A DNA stretch of 64,000 nucleotides from Puniceicoccaceae bacterium (lineage in GTDB: Bacteria > Verrucomicrobiota > Verrucomicrobiia > Opitutales > JAFGAQ01): assembly GCA_028285755.1 (NCBI GenBank), contig JANQOQ010000008.1, positions 1,209,399 through 1,273,398 on the forward strand, read 5' to 3'. Both the position numbers and the translations under genes were made by a program. Positions 7,718 to 17,909 of this stretch are shown here, piece by piece (the stretch's first letter is position 1; each line of letters begins with the position of its first letter). The notes below the pieces were generated by a model. It was given only the letters and a program-made list of their open reading frames with translations. It had not been told where the DNA came from and did not search any database.

Positions 7718-9175
7718 ATGATACACTTCCTAAGATTTGGCCTTCCGGCTGTATTTCTCGCGATCGCATTTTGGTTTGCCTACTGGCTGATTAGTAATCA
7801 ACCGGAACCCCGGCAACGTAACTTTCCTGAACGTGTTCCGGAAGTGGAAGTAGTGAATCTGGAAAAGGTGGATTACCCGGTGACGCTTGCCTCACAGGGC
7901 ATCGTACAATCGCGAACGCGTAGCAATCTTTCAGCGGAAGTAAGGGGTACTATCATTGAAATTGCACCCAACTTCAGAGAGGGGGGATTCTTCGAAGAGG
8001 GGGAGGTTCTCGCGCGCATTGATCCAGTGGACTATGAAGCTGATCTGATTATCGCCGAGGGCCAACTCGCTCAGGCAGAGCTGAACCTTGCGCAGGAAGA
8101 GGCCCGCTATGAGCAAGCAAAGACGGATTGGGAGCGGCTTGGAGTCGATGAAGCACCGAGCAGCCTGGTATTAAGGGAGCCTCAGCTCCGGCAGGCACAA
8201 TCGAATCTTGCATCTGCCAAGGCGCGTGTCATGGCTGCAACGCGAAACCTTGAGCGCACGGAGATTCGGGCTCCCTATGCTGGGTGTGTATTAAGTAAGA
8301 ATGCGGATGTTGGACAATTTGTGAATGTGGGTGCGCAGTTGGCACGCATTTATTCCATTGATTTTGCAGAAGTCCGACTGCCTCTTTCCGAGCGGCAGCA
8401 GAATTTTCTGGACCTACAGGAGACTTATCGGGGCGAGGAAGCCAATATCGCTGATGGGCCGCGCGTTTTGCTCAGGTATACAGTTGGTAGTGAGAGTTAT
8501 AACTGGCGCGGGCGTGTGGTACGTGCAGAAGGCTCGATCGATACCAGTAGCCGCCAGTTATTCGTCATTGCGCAGGTGCGTAATCCCTATGGGTTTACTG
8601 AGCAAGGCAGACCCCCACTCAAAGTTGGCGCCTTTGTTGAAGCTGAGATTGAGGGTAGAACGATTGATGATGTCTACGTTATACCAAGACGATTATTGAA
8701 TGAGACCCGTTTTGTGCTCGTGGTTGATGAGGGTGGGCTTCTCCGCAGGCGTAATCTGGATATTGTCTGGTCTTCAGGTGAAGAAATTATTGTAAGATCT
8801 GGTTTTGAGGAGGGTGACCGGCTCTGCCTGACTGATGTAAACTACGCACTGGAGGGTCTGGTGGTCAATGCCACCCTACTGGAGGAGGATCCTTATGCCA
8901 TAGCCAGCAATGATGGCGAAGGATCGGATGAGCCTGATATACCCCGTAGAAGACCGCAGCCCCAAGGTGGGGGCGGGGGAGGACCTAGCGGATTTGTGCA
9001 GACGTTGCTTGCAAGCATACCCGAAGATAAGCCGCTTCCTGAAGATTTAAAAGGCCGACTGGATGCTGCAATGGCCAGTGGGGATCGACAGGCGATACGC
9101 CCCATTATGCAGGAAGTGCGTGCCTGGGCAACTCAAGAGGGAATCGAACTACCGGCCCCGGGAGGCCGGCCTTAA
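7718..9175 (+). CDS. RND efflux periplasmic adaptor (HlyD/AcrA family) with C-terminal extension, cassette 1
   Basis: 485 residues. One N-terminal membrane anchor (about 8-27), then a biotinyl-lipoyl half (near GTIIEIAP), a coiled-coil hairpin rich in Ala, Glu and Gln (about 110-180), the second lipoyl half (ERTEIRAPYAG), a beta-barrel and a membrane-proximal domain. It bridges the permease and the outer-membrane channel. Unusually, it continues about 85 residues past the normal end: a Pro/Arg stretch, a run of six glycines, and a predicted helical tail that ends in APGGRP. The adaptor in cassette 2 (396 residues) lacks this tail. Confidence 0.9.
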   Translation: MIHFLRFGLPAVFLAIAFWFAYWLISNQPEPRQRNFPERVPEVEVVNLEKVDYPVTLASQGIVQSRTRSNLSAEVRGTIIEIAPNFREGGFFEEGEVLARIDPVDYEADLIIAEGQLAQAELNLAQEEARYEQAKTDWERLGVDEAPSSLVLREPQLRQAQSNLASAKARVMAATRNLERTEIRAPYAGCVLSKNADVGQFVNVGAQLARIYSIDFAEVRLPLSERQQNFLDLQETYRGEEANIADGPRVLLRYTVGSESYNWRGRVVRAEGSIDTSSRQLFVIAQVRNPYGFTEQGRPPLKVGAFVEAEIEGRTIDDVYVIPRRLLNETRFVLVVDEGGLLRRRNLDIVWSSGEEIIVRSGFEEGDRLCLTDVNYALEGLVVNATLLEEDPYAIASNDGEGSDEPDIPRRRPQPQGGGGGGPSGFVQTLLASIPEDKPLPEDLKGRLDAAMASGDRQAIRPIMQEVRAWATQEGIELPAPGGRP

Positions 9176-9197
9176 ACCTGAAAAGAAGGAGGCGGTC

Positions 9198-12100
9198 ATG
9201 CATGGTCTAATCGAATGGTTTACCCGAAACGGGGTTGCGGCTAATTTGCTTATGGTTGCACTGATTTGTGCCGGGGTTTACTCTGGGATGTATCGTTTGG
9301 TGCTCAAGGAGTTTCCGGATGTTGAAGTCAGAACGGTTAGTGTGCAGGTGCCTTATCGGGGATCAACCCCGACCGAGGTGGAGCAAAGCATCGTGACCGT
9401 TATTGAAGAAAACGTATATGATGTTGAAGGGGTAAAGGAGATCGTGAGCCGTGCGACTTCCAACAGTGGATCGGTTACTGTCGAGATACTTGATGGCTAT
9501 GACCTTGGAAAAGCTTTGGATGAGATAAAAAATCGGGTGGATAGTATCCGCACATTCCCGGAGGAAGCCGAGAGGCCGCGTGTGAGTCTCGCGCGTCGAT
9601 TTACCGAGCGGGTCATTACAGTTGTATTATCTGCCGATCTAACGGAAACGGATTTAAAGCGCCTGGGCGAGCGGGTGCGTGATGAAATCGCTGCATTGCC
9701 GGATGTCACGCTGGCATCCTTAAAAGCGGTGAGGCCCTATGAAGTGAGCATCGAAGTCTCCGAGGCGACGCTCAAGCAGTATAATTTATCCTTTGATCGG
9801 GTGGTAAATGCGATACGCGGGTCTTCGCTGGATCTTTCGGCAGGTGCGATTCGCACTCAGGGCGGGACTGTTTTGCTAAGAACCAATGAACAGGCCTACA
9901 ATTATGATGAATTTTCGAGTATTGTGGTGCGCACACGTGAGGATGGTACACGTATCACGCTCGAAGATGTTGCCAAGGTCACTGACGGGTTTGACGAAAC
10001 GCCCATTGTTTCCCGTTTTAATGGCAGGCGCGCGATTGCGATCGATGTTTTCCGTAGCGGGGATCAAAGCGCGATAGAGCTCGGCGAGACCGTACGTAAT
10101 TATGTGGAAGAAGCAAATGACACCTTCCCTGAGGGGATATTTGTCGATTATTGGGCCGATGATTCTGAACGTATCAAGCAACGCTTGATGACCCTGCAGG
10201 GGAGTGCAGTGTTGGGTTTTTTCCTGGTGATGGGGATTTTGGCGCTCTTTCTTAAGCCATCCCTCGCTTTTTGGGTCGCATTGGGTATCCCGGTCGCATT
10301 CTCGGGTGCATTGTGGTTGCTAGCCACCATGGAGGTCTCGTTGAACTTGATCACCCTCTTCGCCTTTATTCTGGTGCTGGGGATAGTCGTAGATGATGCG
10401 ATTGTTACCGGAGAGAACATTTATGATCATCTCCAGAAAGGGGTTGATCCTCTGAATGCTGCGATCAAGGGAACCAAGGAAATTGCAATGCCGGTGACCT
10501 TCGGGATTTTGACGACGATCGCGGCGTTTTATCCGTTGCTTACCATGACGGGCACGCGGGGAACATTCTTCATGCAGATACCGTTAGTGGTCATTCCTGT
10601 TCTGCTGTTTTCGTTAGTCGAATCCAAGTTGATTTTACCTGCTCACCTTAAGCACATGAAGCGCATCGATCCTAATGTGAAGCCAAAGTTAGGTCCCATT
10701 ATGCGCTTTCAGAATTTCTTTGCAGGGGGTTTGGAGCGGTTTGTGATCAAGATTTATCGACCCGTTCTCCATCAGTGCCTCAATTTCAGGTATCTCACCT
10801 TATCCATATTTGTTGCGGTTTTAGTGATATTTATAGCGATGATTTGGAGTGGGCGCTTCGAGTTTACATTCTTTCCCCGGATACCGAGAGATACCGTGAC
10901 AGTCAGCCTTCAGATGCCACCCGGTACGAGTTTTGAGCGCACTCAAAGTATCATTAACCATATGGAGGAGCAGGCCCTCGCTATTAAAGAAGAGAAGAAC
11001 ACTGAGTTTGATAAAGTGGTTATTGCCAATGTTTTTGCGACCTCAGGGGGTCGTCCGTTTGGAAGCCGTTTTTCCCGGGGACCTACGGCTGGTGTAGCGG
11101 AAACCGGAGAGCTGGTTGTTGAGATGGTACCCGCAGAAATAACGGGAGTAACGTATGGAAGTCGCGATATGTCCATGGAATTGCGCCAGCGTGTCGGGCC
11201 CGTGCCGGAAGCGGAGCAGCTAAGCTTTGCATTTAGCCGTTCGGCCAGTGGTGTCGAGTTTGAGCTGGTGAGCCCGAATGTGGATGATTTAGTCGCAGCA
11301 TCCAAGGAGCTTCAGGAGAAGCTCGCCGAATACGAAGGGTTGTATGATATTGAGGATTCGTTTGAACGCGCTACTGAAGAGTATGAACTCAAGCTTAAGC
11401 CTCAGGCCGAATATTTGGGGATTACGGCGCGTAATCTGGCAAGCCAGGTCAGGCAGGCATTTTTCGGAGCGGAGGCACAGCGTATTCAGCGCGGCAGGGA
11501 CGATGTACGCGTGATGGTTCGCTACCCGGAGCCTCAAAGGCGTACGCTTGCAAGCCTGGACACTATGATGATCCGCACGGCGAATGGTACAGAGGTCCCT
11601 TTTGACAGCGTAGCAGAAATCATCCCGGGACAAAGTCTGCCGGCCATCCAGCGGATTGACCGTAAACGCAATATTGAAGTTCGCGCGGATGCAGATGAGG
11701 AGTCCATCAATCTGGAGCTGGTCCAGCGTGAGATCGAGAATGACTATCTTCCTGAGTTGTTTAACCGTTATCCCGGCATGGAGTATGGGCTTCGAGGTCG
11801 TGCACTTGAGCAGAAGGAAAATAATGATAGGCTCTTGTTTGGTGTCGGTTTCGCCTTGATCGTTATTTACGTATTATTGGCGATACCGTTTCGCAGCTAT
11901 TTTCAGCCCTTTATCGTAATGTCGGTAATTCCGTTTGGAGTCGTGGGAGCTGTCCTTGGTCATTTAATCATGTGGCAAATCACGCCCATGCAGCAAACAA
12001 TCAGCTTTATGTCGATGTTGGGCATGCTGGCACTCTCAGGAGTTGTAGTCAATGACTCGCTGGTGATGGTGGATTACATCAATAAGCAACGCAAGGCAGG

Positions 12101-12419
12101 CATGTCGATTTCTGAGGCAGTGCGCAAGGCGGGAGTTCGCCGCTTCCGACCGATTCTGCTGACATCACTTACGACATTCTTTGGTTTGATACCACTCATG
12201 TTTGAAAAGAGTGTGCAGGCGCAGTTTATGATCCCGATGGCGATTTCTTTGGGTTGGGGTATCTTGTTTGCGACCTTCTTGACACTCATTTTGATCCCCA
12301 CCATTACCCTCATTTTTGACGATATTCGGCTCGGCTTCTGCAAGCTTTATGGCCTATCTACAGAAGAGCATCACGAAAGTCTTGAAAATAAGAAGATAGA
12401 AAATCAAAAAAACGATTAA
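9198..12419 (+). CDS. RND efflux permease (AcrB/MdtBC-like), cassette 1
   Basis: 1073 residues. I placed the start at ATG 9198, preceded by AAGGAGG at 9186-9192; a longer in-frame extension would overlap the adaptor gene heavily. The protein begins with the typical WFTRNGVAANLL membrane segment, has twelve membrane spans in two halves and two large periplasmic loops. The proton-relay aspartates in TM4 are present (GIVVDDAIVTGEN), and the second half has GVVVNDSLVMVDY. It is the proton-driven inner-membrane pump of the tripartite system. Best guess is an HAE1-like multidrug or lipid/metabolite exporter. Confidence 0.92.
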   Translation: MHGLIEWFTRNGVAANLLMVALICAGVYSGMYRLVLKEFPDVEVRTVSVQVPYRGSTPTEVEQSIVTVIEENVYDVEGVKEIVSRATSNSGSVTVEILDGYDLGKALDEIKNRVDSIRTFPEEAERPRVSLARRFTERVITVVLSADLTETDLKRLGERVRDEIAALPDVTLASLKAVRPYEVSIEVSEATLKQYNLSFDRVVNAIRGSSLDLSAGAIRTQGGTVLLRTNEQAYNYDEFSSIVVRTREDGTRITLEDVAKVTDGFDETPIVSRFNGRRAIAIDVFRSGDQSAIELGETVRNYVEEANDTFPEGIFVDYWADDSERIKQRLMTLQGSAVLGFFLVMGILALFLKPSLAFWVALGIPVAFSGALWLLATMEVSLNLITLFAFILVLGIVVDDAIVTGENIYDHLQKGVDPLNAAIKGTKEIAMPVTFGILTTIAAFYPLLTMTGTRGTFFMQIPLVVIPVLLFSLVESKLILPAHLKHMKRIDPNVKPKLGPIMRFQNFFAGGLERFVIKIYRPVLHQCLNFRYLTLSIFVAVLVIFIAMIWSGRFEFTFFPRIPRDTVTVSLQMPPGTSFERTQSIINHMEEQALAIKEEKNTEFDKVVIANVFATSGGRPFGSRFSRGPTAGVAETGELVVEMVPAEITGVTYGSRDMSMELRQRVGPVPEAEQLSFAFSRSASGVEFELVSPNVDDLVAASKELQEKLAEYEGLYDIEDSFERATEEYELKLKPQAEYLGITARNLASQVRQAFFGAEAQRIQRGRDDVRVMVRYPEPQRRTLASLDTMMIRTANGTEVPFDSVAEIIPGQSLPAIQRIDRKRNIEVRADADEESINLELVQREIENDYLPELFNRYPGMEYGLRGRALEQKENNDRLLFGVGFALIVIYVLLAIPFRSYFQPFIVMSVIPFGVVGAVLGHLIMWQITPMQQTISFMSMLGMLALSGVVVNDSLVMVDYINKQRKAGMSISEAVRKAGVRRFRPILLTSLTTFFGLIPLMFEKSVQAQFMIPMAISLGWGILFATFLTLILIPTITLIFDDIRLGFCKLYGLSTEEHHESLENKKIENQKND

Positions 12420-12567
12420 ATTGTTTTATTTAATCAATTTAAATACTTAAAAGTGTTTTTTGGTTAACAATAAGGCCCTTTTGTTACAAATTCTACACAC
12501 GAAATTAAGTATTTAATTCATCGGGTTATGGGTCGATTTGTATTCTCGTTAACGCTAACTGAATACA

Positions 12568-13350
12568 ATGAAAGTACATTTTCGGATCGTTTTTTGCTGT
12601 TTGTTTTTCTTCCTGGGCTTAAAGCCCTTGTCGAGTTTATTTGGTGATTTTAATGCTGCAGGATCTGACTCCACTCTAAAAGTCTTTAAGGCATTGGCGG
12701 ATGCATTTGACGCAAAGTCTGGATTTCATGTAAATGTATCGGGTGGAGGTTCTTCGAACGGCGCTAAAAAGTGCCTGGCGGGTGAGGTGGAGTTGGCCTT
12801 CTTATCGCGCCAGCTTAAGGATTCGGAGATAAGCGATGGGTTGGTGGGGCTGCATTATGCCATTGATGGTGTTGCGGTCATTATAAGCCCTCATAATCAG
12901 GAAGATACTTTGAGTCTGGAGACGCTTGCAGCTATGTTTTCAGGTGAGCAAACCACTTGGGTGCATGGTAAGCCGGTAATGCTCTATAATCGAAATGCGG
13001 AATCCGGAACGCGTGAAGTATTTGAAAAGATCGTGATGCAGGGAAAGGCGTTTTCTCCTAAAGCACGCATACTTCATGACCGTATCATGATGCAAAATGT
13101 AAATAAGATTCCTTCCGCGATCGGTTATACATCTGCAAGCAATGTCGCGAAGACTGTTAAAATCGTTAAAATTAATGGTGTATTCCCCAGCCCTGAAAGT
13201 TTGCTGAGTGGTGAGTATCCCATTACACGGGATTTGACGATTGCTGTTAAGGGTGAACCCACCGGTGAGATCAAGCGTTTTCTTGACTTTGTGATGAGTG
13301 AAGAAGGCAAAACCATTATCGCACAAACGGGTTATCTTCCCGTCGAATAA
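12568..13350 (+). CDS. PstS-like periplasmic substrate-binding protein
   Basis: 260 residues with a signal peptide (FRIVFCCLFFFLGLKPLSSLFG). The mature protein has the phosphate-binding-protein pattern: AAGSDST at the first anion loop, a GGGSSNGAKKCLAGEVELAFLSR segment matching the PstS GSG[KQ]..L..G..D[FI]..[SM] pattern in style, and NRNAESGTREVFEKI at the third loop. It probably binds phosphate or another oxyanion. No PstCAB or PhoU genes are near. Its stop is 18 bp from the chemoreceptor gene, so the two are likely one operon and the protein may act as a ligand-loaded partner for that receptor. Confidence 0.8.
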   Translation: MKVHFRIVFCCLFFFLGLKPLSSLFGDFNAAGSDSTLKVFKALADAFDAKSGFHVNVSGGGSSNGAKKCLAGEVELAFLSRQLKDSEISDGLVGLHYAIDGVAVIISPHNQEDTLSLETLAAMFSGEQTTWVHGKPVMLYNRNAESGTREVFEKIVMQGKAFSPKARILHDRIMMQNVNKIPSAIGYTSASNVAKTVKIVKINGVFPSPESLLSGEYPITRDLTIAVKGEPTGEIKRFLDFVMSEEGKTIIAQTGYLPVE

Positions 13351-13368
13351 CACGCTAAACGTCCTCCT

Positions 13369-15315
13369 ATGAAAATTTCCTCCCTCAGTGTCGGCAAGAA
13401 GCTGGCTCTCGGCTTCAGTATATTGATCATTTTGGTTACCTTGAGTAGCATTCTTTCCCTGGTGCTTAACTCAAGAGTCCGGACGGTTATGGAAGACATA
13501 TTTAACCGGGATGTTCAGGAAAGGGTGCTTGCAGCCGAAATCCTGGCGACCATCCAGGAGTTGAATCTGGCTAAGCAGAATTATTTGAATGAGCAATCTG
13601 AGACCAATGCCAACCGATTGCATCAGGTTTTTGGAGAACTCAATGCTGAGCTTGAGTATCTAAAAAGTTACGAGGAAGATGCCATGTTGATCGGTAAAAT
13701 CAATTATCAGTTGGAAGAACTATCGATCACTGAAAGTCTGTTTGCTCAGCTTGAGGTTTTATCTGCTGAGATTGGTGTAACCAGCGAGGAGGGTCTAAGG
13801 AAGACGTTAAGTTATGCAGCAGAAAGCGTCCAGTCTGTAATCGATAATCAGGGGCTACCTGATTTAAGCATACTCATCGTTCAAAGCCGGCAGTTTGAAA
13901 AAGATTACATGCTCTATGGAGATCCAATGATTTTTGAAAAAATTGATCAAAAGCATTCAGAATTTCGTGAGATCATGGAGCTCTACGCATTTGATGAAAC
14001 TTTGCAGAATGAGACGAATGCACTCTGGAAGCAGTATATTAATAGTCTCAATGCTTTTGCGGATGCTCAAGCAGAACAGACCGATAAGGGAGAAGTCTTT
14101 AGTGGCCGGCTGTTGGAATTGGGTGTGGGTATACAAGAACTGGCTGATAGTGTAGATGCTAAGCTAATTACTGCTGAGGAGCACACTATTGCAGCTTCTA
14201 CTCAAATATTTTGGATATTGGCTTCAGTGCCTGTCGTTTGCCTGATTGTTGGATTGATCGTTGCATATCTAGTGCTGCGTAGTATCAAACGCCCCCTGGA
14301 TGAGCTGAAAATCATCAGCGAACGGGAAGGAGATTTGAGCGTTGAGCTTAAGGTGCTCAGTGGTTGTGAGATCGGCGATCTCTCCCGGTTTTTCAATCGC
14401 TTTGTGGGCAATCTCCGCCAAACGATGGAAGGCATCGTGCAAGAGTGCAATTATCTGCATGTAAATGCCGAGGATCTTACGCGGTCATCCACGCATATTA
14501 AAACTAATGTGGGGGATATTGCTGAGAAATCGGACTTCTGTCTGCAGGCAACGAAAAATCTGACAGAGAATCTGTTTGGTATGTCCAACGATGCCACTAA
14601 CGTGGCGAGCGGCATTGAGTCGGTCTCAGTTTCGGTCAATGAGATTAACCTCTCACTCCAGGAGATCGCACGTAATTGTAATCATGGTCATGAGATTGCG
14701 ACTCATGCGGATAATCAGGTAGTCCAGGCAACGGACTCAATCGATAAACTCAATAAGTCGGCGTATTCGGTGAGTAAGGTGGTAGAGGTTATTCAGAGTA
14801 TTTCGGACCAGATTAATCTGTTATCGCTGAATGCAACCATTGAGGCCGCTTCAGCGGGTGAGGCCGGTCGGGGCTTTGCAGTTGTTGCCTCGGAGGTGAA
14901 AGCACTTGCGAACCAAACCGCCGAGTTCACGGATCAAATCCGCCAGCAAATCAACCAGATGCAGCTGGATGCGGATGAGGGGGTGAGTTCGATTAAGGAG
15001 ATACTGGAGATTATCAGTGATGTTAAAGATACCACCCAGAGTATCTCAGCTTCTGTGGAGGAGCAGACCATGGCTACTTCAGAACTTTCGAAAAATACGG
15101 ACATGAGCTCTGAGGCGATCAATAATATCCTGAATGTGATCAAGCATTCCTCAGAGAATGCGGAAAACACCCTGGCGAATATAGAGTTGCTCAATGTGGC
15201 TCTTGAGGAATCCACACACGGTATCCACAGTTCGCATGCGAACGCGAAGGAACTTTCAGAAATGGCCGGAAGGTTACGCGAGCTGGTCAGCCAGTTTAAG
15301 TTAAAGGCTGCATAA
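13369..15315 (+). CDS. Methyl-accepting chemotaxis protein
   Basis: 648 residues. TM1 lies at about 11-31, a helical periplasmic sensor region (four-helix-bundle style) at 32-282, TM2 at about 283-303, HAMP to about 357, then the cytoplasmic signalling helical hairpin. The tip is clear: [20 protein letters not shown] followed by [16 protein letters not shown] around residues 484-520, with a few substitutions from the usual EAARAGEHGRG. It should control CheA at the inner membrane. No che or flagellar genes are in the window. The upstream PstS-like gene suggests sensing of a bound anion, which is inference. Confidence 0.92.
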   Translation: MKISSLSVGKKLALGFSILIILVTLSSILSLVLNSRVRTVMEDIFNRDVQERVLAAEILATIQELNLAKQNYLNEQSETNANRLHQVFGELNAELEYLKSYEEDAMLIGKINYQLEELSITESLFAQLEVLSAEIGVTSEEGLRKTLSYAAESVQSVIDNQGLPDLSILIVQSRQFEKDYMLYGDPMIFEKIDQKHSEFREIMELYAFDETLQNETNALWKQYINSLNAFADAQAEQTDKGEVFSGRLLELGVGIQELADSVDAKLITAEEHTIAASTQIFWILASVPVVCLIVGLIVAYLVLRSIKRPLDELKIISEREGDLSVELKVLSGCEIGDLSRFFNRFVGNLRQTMEGIVQECNYLHVNAEDLTRSSTHIKTNVGDIAEKSDFCLQATKNLTENLFGMSNDATNVASGIESVSVSVNEINLSLQEIARNCNHGHEIATHADNQVVQATDSIDKLNKSAYSVSKVVEVIQSISDQINLLSLNATIEAASAGEAGRGFAVVASEVKALANQTAEFTDQIRQQINQMQLDADEGVSSIKEILEIISDVKDTTQSISASVEEQTMATSELSKNTDMSSEAINNILNVIKHSSENAENTLANIELLNVALEESTHGIHSSHANAKELSEMAGRLRELVSQFKLKAA

Positions 15316-15360
15316 AGCCGTATCGATTTTCTGTTCTATTAGCGAGAATACCGAAGTATG

Positions 15361-15386
15361 AAGGGGAGGGACTATCCTTCCCTTTT
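15361..15386. terminator. Rho-independent terminator after the chemoreceptor gene
   Basis: AAGGGGAGG (15361-15369) pairs with CCTTCCCTT (15376-15384) with one G-T wobble, followed by TTT. It sits between converging genes and may serve both strands. Confidence 0.7.
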
Positions 15387-15408
15387 GTCGTTCAGGAAAG
15401 TAATGGGA

Positions 15409-16254
15409 TCAGATAACCATGGAGCTTATGCGCTCGATTACGGAGTCTTTCAGTCCGAAAATGTTCTCCTGATCGTCTTCGCTGATATTGAGCTCTTCGA
15501 AAATGGGATCGTCCATGATCTGGCGTAAGCTCGGTTCGTCAGTCAAAACGTATTGGGTCAAAAGATCTGCCAGATAGGTGATGCGCACTTCGTCGGTGTG
15601 CTTTGGGGCGTTTGTAGGGTGGGGGTAGTTCAGGTTTGCAATTTGAACAATTTCGGGGAGATCCCATTGGCGGGTGACGATGGCCCCCACGCTCATGTGA
15701 AATTCCTCAATGAGTAGCTTAATCTCCTCATTCGTGGGTTGGTAACCATCCAGTGGTAGGTTGCCAATGACAAATAAGGTAATGGGTTTACCAATTTCGT
15801 GAAGCAGACCGCAAAGATAGAGCGTTTCGGCGTTATGACCGGTGATGCGTGCGATTTGCTTAGCATAGATGGCGGATGCCAGTGAATGCTTCCACATAAA
15901 ACCTACGAGCTCTTTGTGCTGGGGCTGGTTAAAAATGTTTTTTTGCAGAGATACGGAAAATGCAATTTCGCTCAGCAACTGCATGCCCAGCCGTGCGACG
16001 GCCATATCGAGTGAATCGATGCGACTGCTTCCGGCAAATGCGGCAGAGTTGGCAATCTGTAATACGTGGCTGGCGATTGCCTGGTCTTGATAAATCAGCT
16101 TGGATAGGCTATCTATATCCGCATCGGGGTCCTGACTGAGTGAGAGCACTTCGCTCGCTACGCGTGGGAGGACCGGTATCTGTAATTCGTCATACTCAAG
16201 AGCCTTAATAAGGTGTTTTCGGATATTTTCAAGCGTATCGATCTGTGACATCAT
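15409..16254 (-). CDS. HDOD domain signalling protein
   Basis: 281 residues. The HDOD domain (about 20-215) begins with the typical LPRVASEVLSLSQDPDADID segment and includes IANSAAF and the degenerate HD-like LLHEIGKP. HDOD proteins lack phosphohydrolase metal ligands and act in signalling, often with cyclic-di-GMP or chemotaxis systems. It converges on the chemoreceptor gene and lies between the two efflux cassettes. The C-terminal 60 residues are acidic and have no recognised domain. Whether it works with the chemoreceptor is conjecture. Confidence 0.88.
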   Translation of the reverse strand: MMSQIDTLENIRKHLIKALEYDELQIPVLPRVASEVLSLSQDPDADIDSLSKLIYQDQAIASHVLQIANSAAFAGSSRIDSLDMAVARLGMQLLSEIAFSVSLQKNIFNQPQHKELVGFMWKHSLASAIYAKQIARITGHNAETLYLCGLLHEIGKPITLFVIGNLPLDGYQPTNEEIKLLIEEFHMSVGAIVTRQWDLPEIVQIANLNYPHPTNAPKHTDEVRITYLADLLTQYVLTDEPSLRQIMDDPIFEELNISEDDQENIFGLKDSVIERISSMVI

Positions 16255-16486
16255 AATAAGGATTTTGGAGCGTTGATTATGTGATGAATCTAATATCGGT
16301 TAAGCGGTCTATCTTTTTAGTAGTTCCCTGTTTTTCAGAGCTTTTTTATTCACTGTGTAACTTCCAGCCTATCTTTTACGTATCTTAATTAATCTCACTA
16401 ATTTAAACGTGATATTATTCTAATAATAAGCCTTTTTAATGGTATTTCCGAATTTTTTTATTTTTAGTTAACTCTTTGTTCTGGTT

Positions 16487-17908
16487 GTGAAAACATCTAC
16501 TCTTAAAGGTTTATTGTTTATTTTATTACTTTTTGTTTTGTCCGGTTGTGCGACGCGTACGATTGAAAACACAAGTGATTATGTGGATGTACCCTTGCCG
16601 GATCAATGGCAATTTGCGGAGGATGGTGAGGCTACTTTGATCGACCCCACCGATTGGGTGGCTTCTCTAGGGGATGTCCGATTGAAGACCATTCTGGAAG
16701 AATCCCTGAGTGAGCAGTTTTTACTCAAGGCGGCTTTGGCGAGGCTCCAGCAGGCCGATGCCCAGGCGAGGATTACGGGGGCTTCCAAGTATCCGCTGGT
16801 TAATATCGGGCTTGATTCTGCGAGGCAGGAAAATCTATTTGGTGATTTTGGGGTCGTTGTATCAGAGAGTAATAATTTAAAGCTTAGTTCACAATGGGAG
16901 ATCGACCTTTGGGGAGTGTTGCGTGATCAACATTCGGCGACGCTCGCCCAGGTGGAAGCTGCCGGATATCAACTTGAGAGTTTAACGTTGAGTTTAAGTG
17001 CACAGATTGCACAGGCATGGTTTAATGCGATTGAGGCGAGGCTGCAGTATGAACTTACGGTGAAAAGCCGGGAGAGCTTTGAAAGCAACTTGAAGACGCT
17101 CGAATCCCGATACAAGCGCGGCGTCGTCGATGCCTTTGAATTGCGTTTATTCCGGGCGCAGGTAGCCAGTGCCCGTGCTTCTGAGAGTGATCGCTATAAC
17201 AATTATCAGAGCAGTTTGCTCATCCTTGAGAATTTGCTGGGTCGTTATCCGACGGCATCGATATCCATCAGTGAAGCCCTCCCGGAAAATCAGATCGTAG
17301 CGCCCCGGGGAGTTCCGACAGATTTGCTGTATCGCCGTCCTGACTTGAAGATAGCCGAGCGCCAGTTGGCTGCCTCCCTGGGAAGTTTATCGGCTGCCCG
17401 TAAGAACCGCCTGCCTAATTTGACGCTCTCGGGGGATTGGGGAATCACCTCCAATGAGTTTCAGGATCTCTGGGATGCGAATAATGTGGATCGCACAATA
17501 TGGTCCATCATCGGGAGCCTCACCGCGCCTGTGTTTCAGGCGGGTCGTCTGGAAGCGCAGCGGGATCTTGCTCAAGCCCAGTTTGATGAGCAGCTCTATA
17601 CCTATAGCGATACAGTCTTGAATGCTGTGCGTGAAGTCGAGCAATTCCTGATCAGCCAGAAAAATCTCACGGACTTGGAGCAATCCTTAGCAGAGGCGCA
17701 GCAGCAGGTATCCCGAGCAGAAGCATTGGCCTGGGATCTCTACAATCGGGGGTTGCAGGATATTACCGCTTATCTGGACACCCAACGGCGCTCCATCGAT
17801 ACCCAGAGTCAGTATATTTCCGTAAAGAACCAAATGATCCAAAACCAAATCGCACTCCATGTCGCAATGGGAGGAGATACTGAGGAAATTGAATCTGAAA
17901 ATCTATAG
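16487..17908 (+). CDS. RND efflux outer-membrane lipoprotein (TolC/OprM/NodT family), cassette 2
   Basis: 473 residues from a GTG at 16487; no ATG is available upstream of the signal peptide. The lipobox is LSGC near residue 21. The body repeats the landmarks of the cassette 1 homologue: WEIDLWGVL, ARLQYELTVKSRESFESN and TDLLYRRPDLKIAERQL. It is the outer-membrane channel of the second tripartite pump. The next gene starts 1 bp after its stop, so translation is probably coupled. Confidence 0.9.
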   Translation: MKTSTLKGLLFILLLFVLSGCATRTIENTSDYVDVPLPDQWQFAEDGEATLIDPTDWVASLGDVRLKTILEESLSEQFLLKAALARLQQADAQARITGASKYPLVNIGLDSARQENLFGDFGVVVSESNNLKLSSQWEIDLWGVLRDQHSATLAQVEAAGYQLESLTLSLSAQIAQAWFNAIEARLQYELTVKSRESFESNLKTLESRYKRGVVDAFELRLFRAQVASARASESDRYNNYQSSLLILENLLGRYPTASISISEALPENQIVAPRGVPTDLLYRRPDLKIAERQLAASLGSLSAARKNRLPNLTLSGDWGITSNEFQDLWDANNVDRTIWSIIGSLTAPVFQAGRLEAQRDLAQAQFDEQLYTYSDTVLNAVREVEQFLISQKNLTDLEQSLAEAQQQVSRAEALAWDLYNRGLQDITAYLDTQRRSIDTQSQYISVKNQMIQNQIALHVAMGGDTEEIESENL

Positions 17909-17909
17909 T

